Part shown: positions 27,647-36,836 of the stretch, in pieces
Layout: each line of letters begins with the position of its first letter
Numbering within the stretch: the stretch's first letter is position 1
Assembly: GCA_963782475.1 (NCBI GenBank)
Contig: CAWAJW010000003.1
Location: 248,001-312,000 of the forward strand
Direction: 5' to 3'
Origin: CAVQBP01 sp963782475
GTDB lineage: Bacteria; Bacteroidota; Ignavibacteria; Ignavibacteriales; Ignavibacteriaceae
Length of the DNA: 64,000 nucleotides
Position numbers and translations under genes: made by a program
Notes under the pieces: model-generated
Seen by the model: the letters and a program-made list of their open reading frames with translations, nothing else
Told to the model about the DNA's origin: nothing
The model's database searches: none

Positions 27647-29932
27647 TTACTTAACTACAATCTCATCAACAAACAACCAGGCCTTACCTTTTCCGTTGTT
27701 ATACCCGATATGCCATCTGGGGCAATGAATCAGACTTTTGGTCTGGACTTTTACATATCTTGCTTTTACATTTTTGACTTTGCATGCAAAAGGTTCAGTG
27801 AAAATTCCTTCTTTCTTTTCATCAACAGTATCTTTTACTTCTCCAACTTTAGTAAAATTTTTACCGTCATCAGATACTGAATAAGTTACTGATTTTGGAA
27901 GCCAAATCCATGATTTAACTTCCTGTAAAAAATCGGTTCGTATAGAATTAATATCTGTTTCCTTTTTCAAATCAACAACTGCTTCAAACTCATTCCCTTC
28001 AAAGCCGAGCCAGTTGAAATAATAATTCGGCTCACCGATTACACCATCGACTAAAGTCTGAGGCCCATCAGCAGAATAATTGGGACTCACCGTGCTAAGT
28101 ATCTTAACATTTTTATGATATGCCTTATGAATTATCATACCTTCATTAAAAAATTTCTGCATATCAGTATAATATTCATCGGGAGAATAACCTCTTTCAT
28201 GAAGACTTTTTACTCCCGATTTATTTGCTTCTTTAACAAAATTATCAAGAAGATCTTTCATCTTTTGGTTTACAACAACTCTGTTTTTTACAATATTAAA
28301 AATTCTGTAATTGCTGGAGATATTAAGTTTTGAAAGCTCAAGTTTAGCATACTCCAGAGGCAAACGCGCAGTTTTAATGCGGTTTAAAAACAAAGTATCA
28401 TTTGCAACCGATTGCTCAGCTTCATCGAAAAGTTTTGTATATTCATCAAGTAAATCAGGAGTCAAATAACTATCCTTCCCATTTGAAGGATAGCCGTAGA
28501 TAATAAGTCCTTTACCTGATTTTTTAAGTGCATCATGCATTAAATGGAAGTATTCATTTATGTATTTAGCAGCATTTCCATAATAGCCGTTTAAAAATTC
28601 ATTTATTATATCTTCTACATTTGCATCCGGGTTCCACATAAGTTTTGCAAGCAGGTAAGCTTTAAGCTCATGCATATCGCTTTTTGAATCACCGCTTCCT
28701 TGTTCAAATAAATATTTAACACCATGAGCAGCAAACATTTTAATATTCGACTGAAGAACATAAAAATTTGGAAACGGATCCATATAGCTTGAAAACTGCA
28801 CAACATAATCCCAGATTTTCAATTTGTTAGTTATTTTGCTCCAGTCGTTAATATCTCTGTTGAATAAATCATTTTTCTGTTCTGCAATTGGTTTGCTCCT
28901 GTCGCATTCTATTGTACAGAGAACTACCATTACATTTGAATCAGGTTTGATCCCGACGGGAGCTTTCCTGGAATATTGATATGCTAAAGTCGAAATAGTT
29001 TTGTTAGGAAACTGTTCTGCAATTTTATTAACAAATTTAATAATTGAACCTGAAGGGCTTCCATAAATTGAATCGGTTCTGCTGCAGAGATTGCAGGTAC
29101 AGTAACCGAAATTATCATTCTGTGAAACATCCCACACAACAGCTTCCGGTTTTTCTTTCATCCGGTCTTTAAGGCTATCCAATACAATTTTATAAACGTC
29201 AGGATTTGATAAACACAACTGCTGCGGAACGCGGATGCCATTTATTTCAGAAAAGTACTCTGGATGAGTTTTAAAATATTGATTAGGTGAAAGGTACTTG
29301 AAAAAAGTATGGACAAAAGTTCCATAGTATTTCTCACGCTCAGAATAATGATTAAGCTTATGCCAGTCGCAGAATAATTGTGAAGAGCGTGCGGAAGGGA
29401 GGTGAAGTTCACGATAAAGTATTTCAGGTATCTCCGTTAAATTAATTTCCGGAATAGTAATATCCGTTTTTTTAGGGATATAAATCGCATCGGGAGTATA
29501 CATCTTGCAGCCTAAATACTTATCCAGAAAAGTATAAACTCCATACAATGTCCCTTTTTTGCTGCCGCCAGCAATTACTAATTTGTTACCTGCCGTTCTG
29601 ATTGTAAATCCATCAAGAGCCAGTGAATCGAAATTAATATTCAAATCTAATCTTTGAAGTCTGTTATTTCTGCCGATAAGAATTTCATATTGAGTTTCGG
29701 GTTCTGAATCATTAATAATATTTAGTTTTGTGCCGGATATTTCTTCAATATATTTTTGAAGCTCTTCGGCCGAATGTTTTTCAACTTCAGCAGGCTGTTC
29801 AGGAATTACAATGTTGTATTTTGATGAATGATTTTCTACCAGTTTAATACCGGATTCGGGATATGAAGAAAATATTCCCGAAAAAATTATTAACCAAATA
29901 GTCAAATATTTAAAAAGCATTTTCATTTGCAA
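27647..29932 (-). CDS. DUF4838-type glycosidase-like protein with C-terminal discoidin module
   Basis: 761 residues, secreted. The N-terminal region (about 25-140) resembles the GH67/GH20 N-terminal domain (EKHSAEELQKYIEEISG, GTLYGVYTFLDKYLGCKMYTP). The barrel-like middle carries DUF4838 features: WHKLNHYSEREKYYGTFVHT, CLSNPDVYKIVLDSLKDRM, VWDVSQNDNFGYCTCNLC, KYLFEQGSGDSKSDMHELKA. A discoidin-like module (about 620-761) ends CPRWHIGYNNGKGKAWLFVDEI, as in the other module-bearing enzymes here. DUF4838 proteins sit in many glycan loci; no activity is firmly known to me, so none is assigned. Eighteen bases separate it from the GH29 gene upstream, so they are likely co-transcribed. Confidence 0.85.
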   Translation of the reverse strand: MQMKMLFKYLTIWLIIFSGIFSSYPESGIKLVENHSSKYNIVIPEQPAEVEKHSAEELQKYIEEISGTKLNIINDSEPETQYEILIGRNNRLQRLDLNINFDSLALDGFTIRTAGNKLVIAGGSKKGTLYGVYTFLDKYLGCKMYTPDAIYIPKKTDITIPEINLTEIPEILYRELHLPSARSSQLFCDWHKLNHYSEREKYYGTFVHTFFKYLSPNQYFKTHPEYFSEINGIRVPQQLCLSNPDVYKIVLDSLKDRMKEKPEAVVWDVSQNDNFGYCTCNLCSRTDSIYGSPSGSIIKFVNKIAEQFPNKTISTLAYQYSRKAPVGIKPDSNVMVVLCTIECDRSKPIAEQKNDLFNRDINDWSKITNKLKIWDYVVQFSSYMDPFPNFYVLQSNIKMFAAHGVKYLFEQGSGDSKSDMHELKAYLLAKLMWNPDANVEDIINEFLNGYYGNAAKYINEYFHLMHDALKKSGKGLIIYGYPSNGKDSYLTPDLLDEYTKLFDEAEQSVANDTLFLNRIKTARLPLEYAKLELSKLNISSNYRIFNIVKNRVVVNQKMKDLLDNFVKEANKSGVKSLHERGYSPDEYYTDMQKFFNEGMIIHKAYHKNVKILSTVSPNYSADGPQTLVDGVIGEPNYYFNWLGFEGNEFEAVVDLKKETDINSIRTDFLQEVKSWIWLPKSVTYSVSDDGKNFTKVGEVKDTVDEKKEGIFTEPFACKVKNVKARYVKVQTKSLIHCPRWHIGYNNGKGKAWLFVDEIVVK

Positions 29933-29949
29933 AGATTAATGATTTAATT

Positions 29950-31278
29950 TTAATTGCTTTCAACAGCACCAACTACTTTTCTATACAGATCAATTTTACC
30001 GTCAAGAAGAATTGCTATTACTGTGTAATATTTCCCGAGCACGTTTTCCGGAATATCAATATATGTTACACCAGGATATTTATTCCAGTATACTTTACTG
30101 AAAGTCTTATAATTTAATGCAGTACCATTTCCGACAACCCAAATAGAATTAATTTTGTTGGTAATTCCTTTTAACATGACCTGCCCGTTCGGATTTCCTT
30201 TAACGAACAGATAAAGAATTGTACTGTCTTTTGATAAGGAAGTCGGTCCGTAAAAATGATCATAAGGAATTCCGCGGTGAGTACCGTAAATTGCTTCTTT
30301 ATTTTTCTCTGTCCATTTACCAAACTCTTTCAATATATGAACCTGTTCTTCAGGAATTGTTCCATCAGCTTTCGGTCCAATATCCAGAAGTAAATTCCCG
30401 CCTTCACTAATACAATCAACAAAAGTATCCAGCAATTCCTGCGGAGTTTTATAATTCGTATCATTCTGCTGGTACCCCCATGAGTCGTTCATTGTATAGC
30501 AGAGTTCCCAATATTTTGAAGCCGGTCTTACTACAGGCGGACCCTGTTCAGGAGTTTCATAATCACCCCTGCCTTGTAAGCGTGAGTTAATAATTACATC
30601 GGGATTCTTAGCCAGCAGCATTGCTCTTACTTTATCTGCCTGCCATTCTTCGGCACTATGTTCCCAGTCTCCGTCAAACCACCATAAATCAGGATTATAT
30701 TTATCCATCAGTTCTTTTAACTGCCCCTGATAATAAGTTAAATACCTGTTCCAGCGTTCAGGGTCGTCGCTTATTTTATATCTTTTTATTTCTCTGGTAA
30801 AATCTGTATAATCATTGTTAGACCAATCAGGCAGAGAGTAATATATTCCTACCTTCAAACCGTTTTTACGAAGAGCTTTTATAAAAGGTGTAAGGAGATC
30901 CTTTTTTACAGCTGCATTTTTCACTGCATTAAGATTTCCATACTTAGTATCCCAGAGCGCAAAACCATCATGATGCCGTGATGTAATTACACAGTACTTT
31001 GCTCCGCTTTCTTTAATTAATTCAGCCCAATGCTCGGGATTATACTTTTCTGCAGTAAATCCGTTTAACTGCTTTAGATAGTCTTCATAAGATATTCTTC
31101 CGTTGTAAAATGACCATGATTCTGATATTCCATCAACTGCATAAATTCCCCAGTGAATGAAAATTCCAAGCTTGGCATCCTTAAACCATTTCATTTTCGC
31201 CTGCTTAAGGGAATCGGCATTTTGCGCATATATATTCATCAATGTAAAACAACAAAAGAGCATTAAAAGTTTTTTCAT
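29950..31278 (-). CDS. GH29 alpha-L-fucosidase, secreted
   Basis: 442 residues with signal peptide MKKLLMLFCCFTLMNIYAQ. GH29 motifs: WFKDAKLGIFIHWGIYAVDG, VITSRHHDGFALWDTKYG, GIYYSLPDWSN, DLWWFDGDWEHS (nucleophile Asp) and GGNLLLDIGPKADGTIPE. It keeps the C-terminal beta-sandwich but has no extra binding module. It is distinct from the fucosidases at 25855-27297 and 21805-24049, which suggests division of labour over different fucose linkages (inference). First gene of a tight pair with the DUF4838 gene. Confidence 0.92.
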   Translation of the reverse strand: MKKLLMLFCCFTLMNIYAQNADSLKQAKMKWFKDAKLGIFIHWGIYAVDGISESWSFYNGRISYEDYLKQLNGFTAEKYNPEHWAELIKESGAKYCVITSRHHDGFALWDTKYGNLNAVKNAAVKKDLLTPFIKALRKNGLKVGIYYSLPDWSNNDYTDFTREIKRYKISDDPERWNRYLTYYQGQLKELMDKYNPDLWWFDGDWEHSAEEWQADKVRAMLLAKNPDVIINSRLQGRGDYETPEQGPPVVRPASKYWELCYTMNDSWGYQQNDTNYKTPQELLDTFVDCISEGGNLLLDIGPKADGTIPEEQVHILKEFGKWTEKNKEAIYGTHRGIPYDHFYGPTSLSKDSTILYLFVKGNPNGQVMLKGITNKINSIWVVGNGTALNYKTFSKVYWNKYPGVTYIDIPENVLGKYYTVIAILLDGKIDLYRKVVGAVESN

Positions 31279-31639
31279 AGCAAAAAGACCTTTTCAAAAT
31301 TTATACTACAATATTATTTATTAGAAGTTTATTCCTTTATAAGTATCTATTTTAGTCTAAAGCATGATTAAGCTATTCGCCAAGTGTAAATCTATTAGTA
31401 ATTAAAATGAAACAATTAAAAACGCTTCAGCTCAGAAAAAGAGGTTGATCTAAAAATAGTGTAATGTCATACTGAGTTTATCGAAGTATAACATTTAATC
31501 TTTTTTCAGTCTTCGACAAGCTCAGACTGACAGGATTTTAACCCGGGATTACATTTTAGTTACGTTCTCAATAAGAGTTTGAGATAACTGTTTAATTTCT
31601 TTTACAGAAGATGACATATATTTTAGTACATGATTTAGG
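31279..31639. other. intergenic region with an imperfect 21-bp inverted repeat, 361 bp
   Basis: No gene. Segment 31466-31486 (contains ACTGAGTTTATCGAAG) is an inverted copy, 17 of 21 positions matching, of 31511-31531 (CTTCGACAAGCTCAGACTGAC region). This is the widespread CTGAG-CTTGTCGAAG type of intergenic repeat; a partial copy also lies at 34571-34592. Confidence 0.55.
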
Positions 31640-34480
31640 TTATTTAAATAAATCCATAATATCTTTTATTTGAACTTCCTGAACCGGATTGAATTTATCA
31701 CTTCTCATGCATGTAAGTATACTATACATTAATTGCCTGGCTTCGGGTCGTTTTTCTGCGTCGGTCAGTAAATCAATTCCTGTTAAAACTAGTTTCCCTT
31801 TCCCGACCTTAGCTTCGATAATTAAACCTAAAGGTTTGGCTGTAAACCAGTCATCAATAATTCTGACAACAGGTTTAATATTCTTACCAAGCGCAGAGAG
31901 TAAAATTGCATTTGAATGGCTCATTGCATCCCACCATTCATAATTAGAATAATACTGCGTCGGAAAATCTTTTAGCATCGGATCATTTGGATTACACAGG
32001 ATACCAAGTGTAGTCGGCGGCTGCCTGGAAGTCCATGCGGTATTCCAGAATATGCTTGAAAAGCCGACTGCAGCATCTCCTCCTTTGTCCCTCTTTATGC
32101 TTCCTTTGACTGGTGTAAGAAGAACTTTCCCTCCATCGTTAAGAAATTTAATTGTTTCTTCATCCAGCTTTTGTACCACCTTAATATCACTACTGAAAAC
32201 CGGTTCGGGATTCTGATAAGGATAAACCCAAAAATCCCACTTATTTGTAAAATCACTTATGCTGATTTCTAATGTATACATTGCGGGCACTTTAAATTTA
32301 TTCAATGGATAACGAATCTTTCCAAGCTTTATTCCATTATCAATAGGTATATCTGTTTTTTCGAGATTGCCTTCTGCGATTATTTTTCCCGAAGTATCAA
32401 TTATCTTCCATTGCGGTATTACACCGGTTAATGAATCCGAGTCAAAATTTGATACTTCTATATCGGCAGTAAAATCTTCAGCCGAATTAAAAATGAATTT
32501 TGAAAGACGTGCAAGAGGAACTGTTGTATTGCAGAATTGTCTGTATTCTTCCGGAGTTACATATCCTTTATTATTCCAGAGAGGATTAAGAACACCTACC
32601 AGAGCTGTACCCTGACCCGGGAAATCATGCAAATCAAGGAGCTGGAATCCTCCCATTCCTTTTGTTCGTAAAGCCGCTTCAATTTCAGCTTTATAACAAA
32701 GCACCTGAAGCTTCCCTGATGCATCAAGAAACTCGTCCGCCAGATTAATCATTCCATTCTCTGTAAGAAAGTCTTTGAATATTTCAAAATTCTTAGGATG
32801 AAGAACTCCGTTATATTCCTTCATTTCTTTAAAATCAGGATAAACACACCACTGGCCGATTTCATGGCTGATGACAGGTTTATTTTGAGAGCGGATGATA
32901 TTCTCCCAATCGTAGTCAGAACTTGGAGGCTGACTATTGATTATGCTGTGCAGCCCGGCGCCCCAAAGCTGGATGCGCGGCTGATACATGCTGTTAAAAT
33001 CATTTACATCAAGTGCCGGCCATCCTGATGCACCGGAATAAAGCCTGCGGTTGTCTCTCTTTTTCCAGTAAGAAACAAATTTGGTCAGATATTCATTTTG
33101 ATTTTGTCCTGCAGGTTCATTACCATAAACCAAAAAGCAGAATGACGGATGATTCCCGAATTGTTTTACAATCCGTTTACTTTCGGCATAAATATATTTA
33201 TCTATAGGTTTGCCATCTCCAAGTGAAGCGCCTTGATTTGCCCATGAGGAGCATTCGACATAAAGGTAGATCCCGACTTCATCGGCGGCAGTGAATGCGG
33301 CTTCGGGCGGACACCATGAATGAAACCTCATATGATTCAATCCATAGTCTTTGCAGATATGAAAAATTCTTAACCAGTCTTTTAAATTAGTTGATGGATA
33401 TCCGGTTTTGGGGAAAATAGCACATTCAAGTGTTCCTCTTAAAAATATTTTTCTGCCGTTGATCGTAAATTGAGTTCCCTCTGTTCCCAGTTTTCTAAAG
33501 CCGAACGTTTCGTCTTTTGTGTCATGGATTTTACCATTTGTGAGTGTGCAGGAAAGCTTGTACAAATTAGGATTAAATTCATCCCACAAATATGCACTTT
33601 TCATTTCATATTCAATATCAATTGAATCTTCTCCCGGGCTCAAATTGATTTCTTTCTTAAGTTCATTAAAAGAATTATTCTTTGGTGTTCTTCCTTCGGG
33701 GAAAGCCTGCAGAGTTAAATTCACTATTTGAGCATTGCCTGTCAAATTATTAATACTCATTTGGACTCGAACTTTTTTTGCATCTGTGTCAGGAAAGAGC
33801 CGGATATCGTCAAAGTGAATTCTACTTCTTGCAGTCATTGACATTTCACCGATAATGCCATTCCAGTTTGTCTGTGAATGATCCGTAAGGCTGGATGAGT
33901 TTACTCCCGGGTTTATATCATTAATTCTGTTATCGACTCGTACTGTTATGATATGGATGCCAGGTGTTAAAGGCTCCGGAAGATCAAAAATGTGAGGAGC
34001 ACTTAATCCGTTTTGATGATCTATTAATTTATTATCAATCCACAAAGTTGACTGCCAATGGCACCGTTCGAAAAAAATCTCAATTGATTTATCTTTCCAA
34101 TTATCAGGGATTCTTATTTCCCTTTTATACCAGGCAACCCCATAGTAATGTTTATCCGGCTGAAGCCAAAAGGGGACCTTAAAATTTCCGGGCTCACGGT
34201 ATTTTTTGTATTTGGGCGATTTGAAGAATGATGAATCAAGAATATCGCCGGTCCAATGAGTAGTTAGTGAGATATCATTGCCTTTACCATTTTCTGCCAT
34301 AGAGCCCGGAAGATTAATAGCATCATCAAATGATTTTAAAAACCAATTTTCTTTTATACCTATATCCAGTGAATCAATTTCAAACTGCCATTTACCGCTC
34401 AAATCAATTTTATCCTGAGGAGTGGTTACCGAAATCATAATAAAAAATAAAAGCAGAGTTGTTTTAATTTTTTTTCCCAT
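31640..34480 (-). CDS. GH2 family glycoside hydrolase, secreted
   Basis: 946 residues, signal peptide 1-21. Domain order: sugar-binding jelly roll (about 25-220, GKWQFEIDS ... YGVAWYKREIRIPDNWKDK), immunoglobulin-like domain (about 225-330), TIM barrel (about 335-650), and a C-terminal extension (about 770-946) reminiscent of a class I glutamine-amidotransferase-like fold (GGKVLLTPVKGS, GKGKLVLTGIDLL). The acid/base Glu is in CFLVYGNEPAG (about 454) and the nucleophile Glu in PVISHEIGQW (about 540). GH2 members cleave beta-galactose, beta-mannose or beta-glucuronic acid; the sequence alone does not decide. Both beta-galactosidase and beta-mannosidase would make sense for N-glycans. Confidence 0.88.
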   Translation of the reverse strand: MGKKIKTTLLLFFIMISVTTPQDKIDLSGKWQFEIDSLDIGIKENWFLKSFDDAINLPGSMAENGKGNDISLTTHWTGDILDSSFFKSPKYKKYREPGNFKVPFWLQPDKHYYGVAWYKREIRIPDNWKDKSIEIFFERCHWQSTLWIDNKLIDHQNGLSAPHIFDLPEPLTPGIHIITVRVDNRINDINPGVNSSSLTDHSQTNWNGIIGEMSMTARSRIHFDDIRLFPDTDAKKVRVQMSINNLTGNAQIVNLTLQAFPEGRTPKNNSFNELKKEINLSPGEDSIDIEYEMKSAYLWDEFNPNLYKLSCTLTNGKIHDTKDETFGFRKLGTEGTQFTINGRKIFLRGTLECAIFPKTGYPSTNLKDWLRIFHICKDYGLNHMRFHSWCPPEAAFTAADEVGIYLYVECSSWANQGASLGDGKPIDKYIYAESKRIVKQFGNHPSFCFLVYGNEPAGQNQNEYLTKFVSYWKKRDNRRLYSGASGWPALDVNDFNSMYQPRIQLWGAGLHSIINSQPPSSDYDWENIIRSQNKPVISHEIGQWCVYPDFKEMKEYNGVLHPKNFEIFKDFLTENGMINLADEFLDASGKLQVLCYKAEIEAALRTKGMGGFQLLDLHDFPGQGTALVGVLNPLWNNKGYVTPEEYRQFCNTTVPLARLSKFIFNSAEDFTADIEVSNFDSDSLTGVIPQWKIIDTSGKIIAEGNLEKTDIPIDNGIKLGKIRYPLNKFKVPAMYTLEISISDFTNKWDFWVYPYQNPEPVFSSDIKVVQKLDEETIKFLNDGGKVLLTPVKGSIKRDKGGDAAVGFSSIFWNTAWTSRQPPTTLGILCNPNDPMLKDFPTQYYSNYEWWDAMSHSNAILLSALGKNIKPVVRIIDDWFTAKPLGLIIEAKVGKGKLVLTGIDLLTDAEKRPEARQLMYSILTCMRSDKFNPVQEVQIKDIMDLFK

Positions 34481-34533
34481 TTAATATGCCTGTAAAATTT
34501 CCAAATCCTGTTGACCAGAGATTAACTATACGA

Positions 34534-34560
34534 GTCATGTTTCGATAAACTAAACATGAC
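34534..34560. repeat. hairpin between GH20 and GH2 genes
   Basis: Perfect 9-bp stem GTCATGTTT (34534-34542) / AAACATGAC (34552-34560) in the 113-bp gap between the GH20 stop and GH2 start. No U-tract on either side, so an attenuator or simple intergenic repeat is as likely as a terminator. Confidence 0.45.
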
Positions 34561-34593
34561 AACAACGGCCTGACAGTCTATACCTGTCGAAGA

Positions 34594-36822
34594 CTACTCA
34601 ACTTCAATTTCATCAATGAAAAGCCAGGCTTTCCCGCCTGCGCCCGGATGCCACGGCGGGCATTTTTTTATGCTTACAGCTTTTACTTTTATATATCTGG
34701 CTTCCTGGTTATTGAACTGAACAGGAAAATCTTTTAATACAATATCAGGATTTTTTTCAGGGACATCATTATCAATTGATCTTTCATCAAAATAATTTTT
34801 GCCGTCTTTTGATAACGAAACTATTACTTTTGTCGGTAAAAATATCCATGGCCCGGTATTTAACAAAAATCTAGGAGAAACTTTTGAAATATTTTCAACT
34901 TTTCCGAGATCAATTATACCGTCAAAATCTTCTCCTTCATAACCCTGCCATAAACCATCGCGGAAATTATCAGTACCCCGAACACCATCTATAAGGGTAT
35001 TTTTACCTGAAGCGGGATATCTTTCACTATACGGATTTAATATAGTCAGTTTTGCATTCAATGCTTTATGGAAATCAAATGAGAGATTAGTCTGTTTCCC
35101 GACAGCATGACCGTCGCGAAAAGCAGCGATTTTCAGATTTACAGTTTTATCAATTTTTATAGGTTTGGTATATATATCAGAAGATGAATCAGGTTCATTC
35201 CCGTTTTCAGTATAATGGATAGTCAGATCTTTTTGATCTGTATTTATATTAACAGTAAACTCTTTCTTTTCTTTATTATAAGAAGTAGAAAAATTTATTG
35301 TTTTCGATTCAGGTCCGTATTTAATATTATGCGCTGTTAAATCCTCATAAGCCTTCTCAACACGGGAATGAAATTCTTTAAAATCTCTGTTTTGCGGATC
35401 TGTCCAGAACACCTCCGAAAGGGCAAGTATCCTTGGGAATAATTGAGAATCTACTTTTTCCTGCGGGCAGTTTTCTGTCCATAAACTTGCTTCACCGCCT
35501 AAAATAAATTTTGTTTCATTTGCAGGAAGACTATCAGGAATCGGATTAAATGAATAAACTGTATGCAGATCAAGATCTTCCGGACTTGAATTTAAATAAG
35601 TAAAGGAAGCAGGGGAGCTGAGAGAATAATGTTCTAAGTTTGCGGCCTCGACTGCACCTTGAAAACTCTGCCATGATTCGACAATTGCACCGGGGGCAAG
35701 ACCACCCTGCAGAATCTCATCCCAGCCTATCACTTGTTTCCCTTTGGAATTAAGATAATTTGATATTCTTTTAATAAAATAGCTTTGAAGTTCTTCTTCA
35801 TTTTTTAAACCTTCGGATTTTATTCTTGCCTGGCATAACGGGCATTCTTTCCATCTGTCTTTGGGAACTTCATCACCGCCGATATGAATATATTTGCCGG
35901 GGAATAAATTAATGACTTCATCCAGAATATTTTCCAAAAACGTAAATGTTGAATCCCTGCCAGCACAATAAACATCTTTGAAAACACCCCAGGTTATTGC
36001 CACATCAAAGGGTCCGCCGGTACATGAATTTTCGGGATAGGCAGCAAGAGATGCCGTGCAGTGCCCCGGCATTTCTATTTCGGGAACAATAGTTATATAC
36101 CTGCTTTTAGCATACGCTACTATTTCTTTTATATCTTGCTGGGTATAGAATCCTCCGTAAATTGAACCGTCTGCTTCTTTACGCCATGCTCCGATTTGCG
36201 TCAGCTTCGGATATTTTTTTATTTCAATTCTCCATCCCTGGTCATCGGTAAGATGCCAGTGGAGAATGTTAAATTTATAATATGCAAGGATATCGATATA
36301 TCTTTTAATAAAATCTTTGGTCATAAAATGACGGGCGCAGTCAAGATTCAATCCTCTCCATGAAAATTGAGGCCAATCAGTGATTTCACAATTTTGAATT
36401 TTAATTTGTCCGGCATTCTTCTCTTTATATGGCAAAAGCTGCCATAAGGTTTGTATCCCCCGGAATATGCCTTCTTCCGAGGAAGAAATAATTTCTATTT
36501 TATTTGAAGTAATATTAAGTGAATATGCTTCCGGTTTTGTGTTAAGAAAGTTTTTATCGATTTGGAGAATAATTGAAGATGCTTCTTTATTATTTTTGTC
36601 AGTAAGTTTAATCCTATACTGATTACTTAAATAATCTTTAAAGTAGCTTTTAAGATTACTACTAATGCCGGGTGCATCAAAGAAAATATCAGGAGTAAAA
36701 ATGAAATTTCCGTTTAAGATTTTTGATTCCTGAGGTTTGGGAATAATTTGAATTTGTGCTTGTAAAGATGTTTTCATAATTATTAACAGGCCGGCTATTA
36801 ATAAAAAAGATAGTTTATTCAT
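34594..36822 (-). CDS. GH20 beta-N-acetylhexosaminidase with C-terminal discoidin module
   Basis: 742 residues, signal peptide 1-22. N-terminal GH20b domain (about 25-150), then the catalytic barrel: FSWRGLNLDCARHFM, HWHLTDDQGWRIEIKKYP, YVEIEMPGH-like IVPEIEMPGHCTAS, HIGGDEVPKDRW with the catalytic Asp-Glu pair near 316-317, and LGGEASLWTE. A CHB_HEX_C_1-like segment (about 520-580) and a discoidin-like module (about 590-742, ending CPPWHPGAGGKAWLFIDEIE) follow. It removes terminal beta-GlcNAc or GalNAc by substrate-assisted catalysis. It lies 14 bases downstream of the GH38 gene, hence the same transcript. Confidence 0.94.
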   Translation of the reverse strand: MNKLSFLLIAGLLIIMKTSLQAQIQIIPKPQESKILNGNFIFTPDIFFDAPGISSNLKSYFKDYLSNQYRIKLTDKNNKEASSIILQIDKNFLNTKPEAYSLNITSNKIEIISSSEEGIFRGIQTLWQLLPYKEKNAGQIKIQNCEITDWPQFSWRGLNLDCARHFMTKDFIKRYIDILAYYKFNILHWHLTDDQGWRIEIKKYPKLTQIGAWRKEADGSIYGGFYTQQDIKEIVAYAKSRYITIVPEIEMPGHCTASLAAYPENSCTGGPFDVAITWGVFKDVYCAGRDSTFTFLENILDEVINLFPGKYIHIGGDEVPKDRWKECPLCQARIKSEGLKNEEELQSYFIKRISNYLNSKGKQVIGWDEILQGGLAPGAIVESWQSFQGAVEAANLEHYSLSSPASFTYLNSSPEDLDLHTVYSFNPIPDSLPANETKFILGGEASLWTENCPQEKVDSQLFPRILALSEVFWTDPQNRDFKEFHSRVEKAYEDLTAHNIKYGPESKTINFSTSYNKEKKEFTVNINTDQKDLTIHYTENGNEPDSSSDIYTKPIKIDKTVNLKIAAFRDGHAVGKQTNLSFDFHKALNAKLTILNPYSERYPASGKNTLIDGVRGTDNFRDGLWQGYEGEDFDGIIDLGKVENISKVSPRFLLNTGPWIFLPTKVIVSLSKDGKNYFDERSIDNDVPEKNPDIVLKDFPVQFNNQEARYIKVKAVSIKKCPPWHPGAGGKAWLFIDEIEVE

Positions 36823-36836
36823 TATGCTCCCTTATT

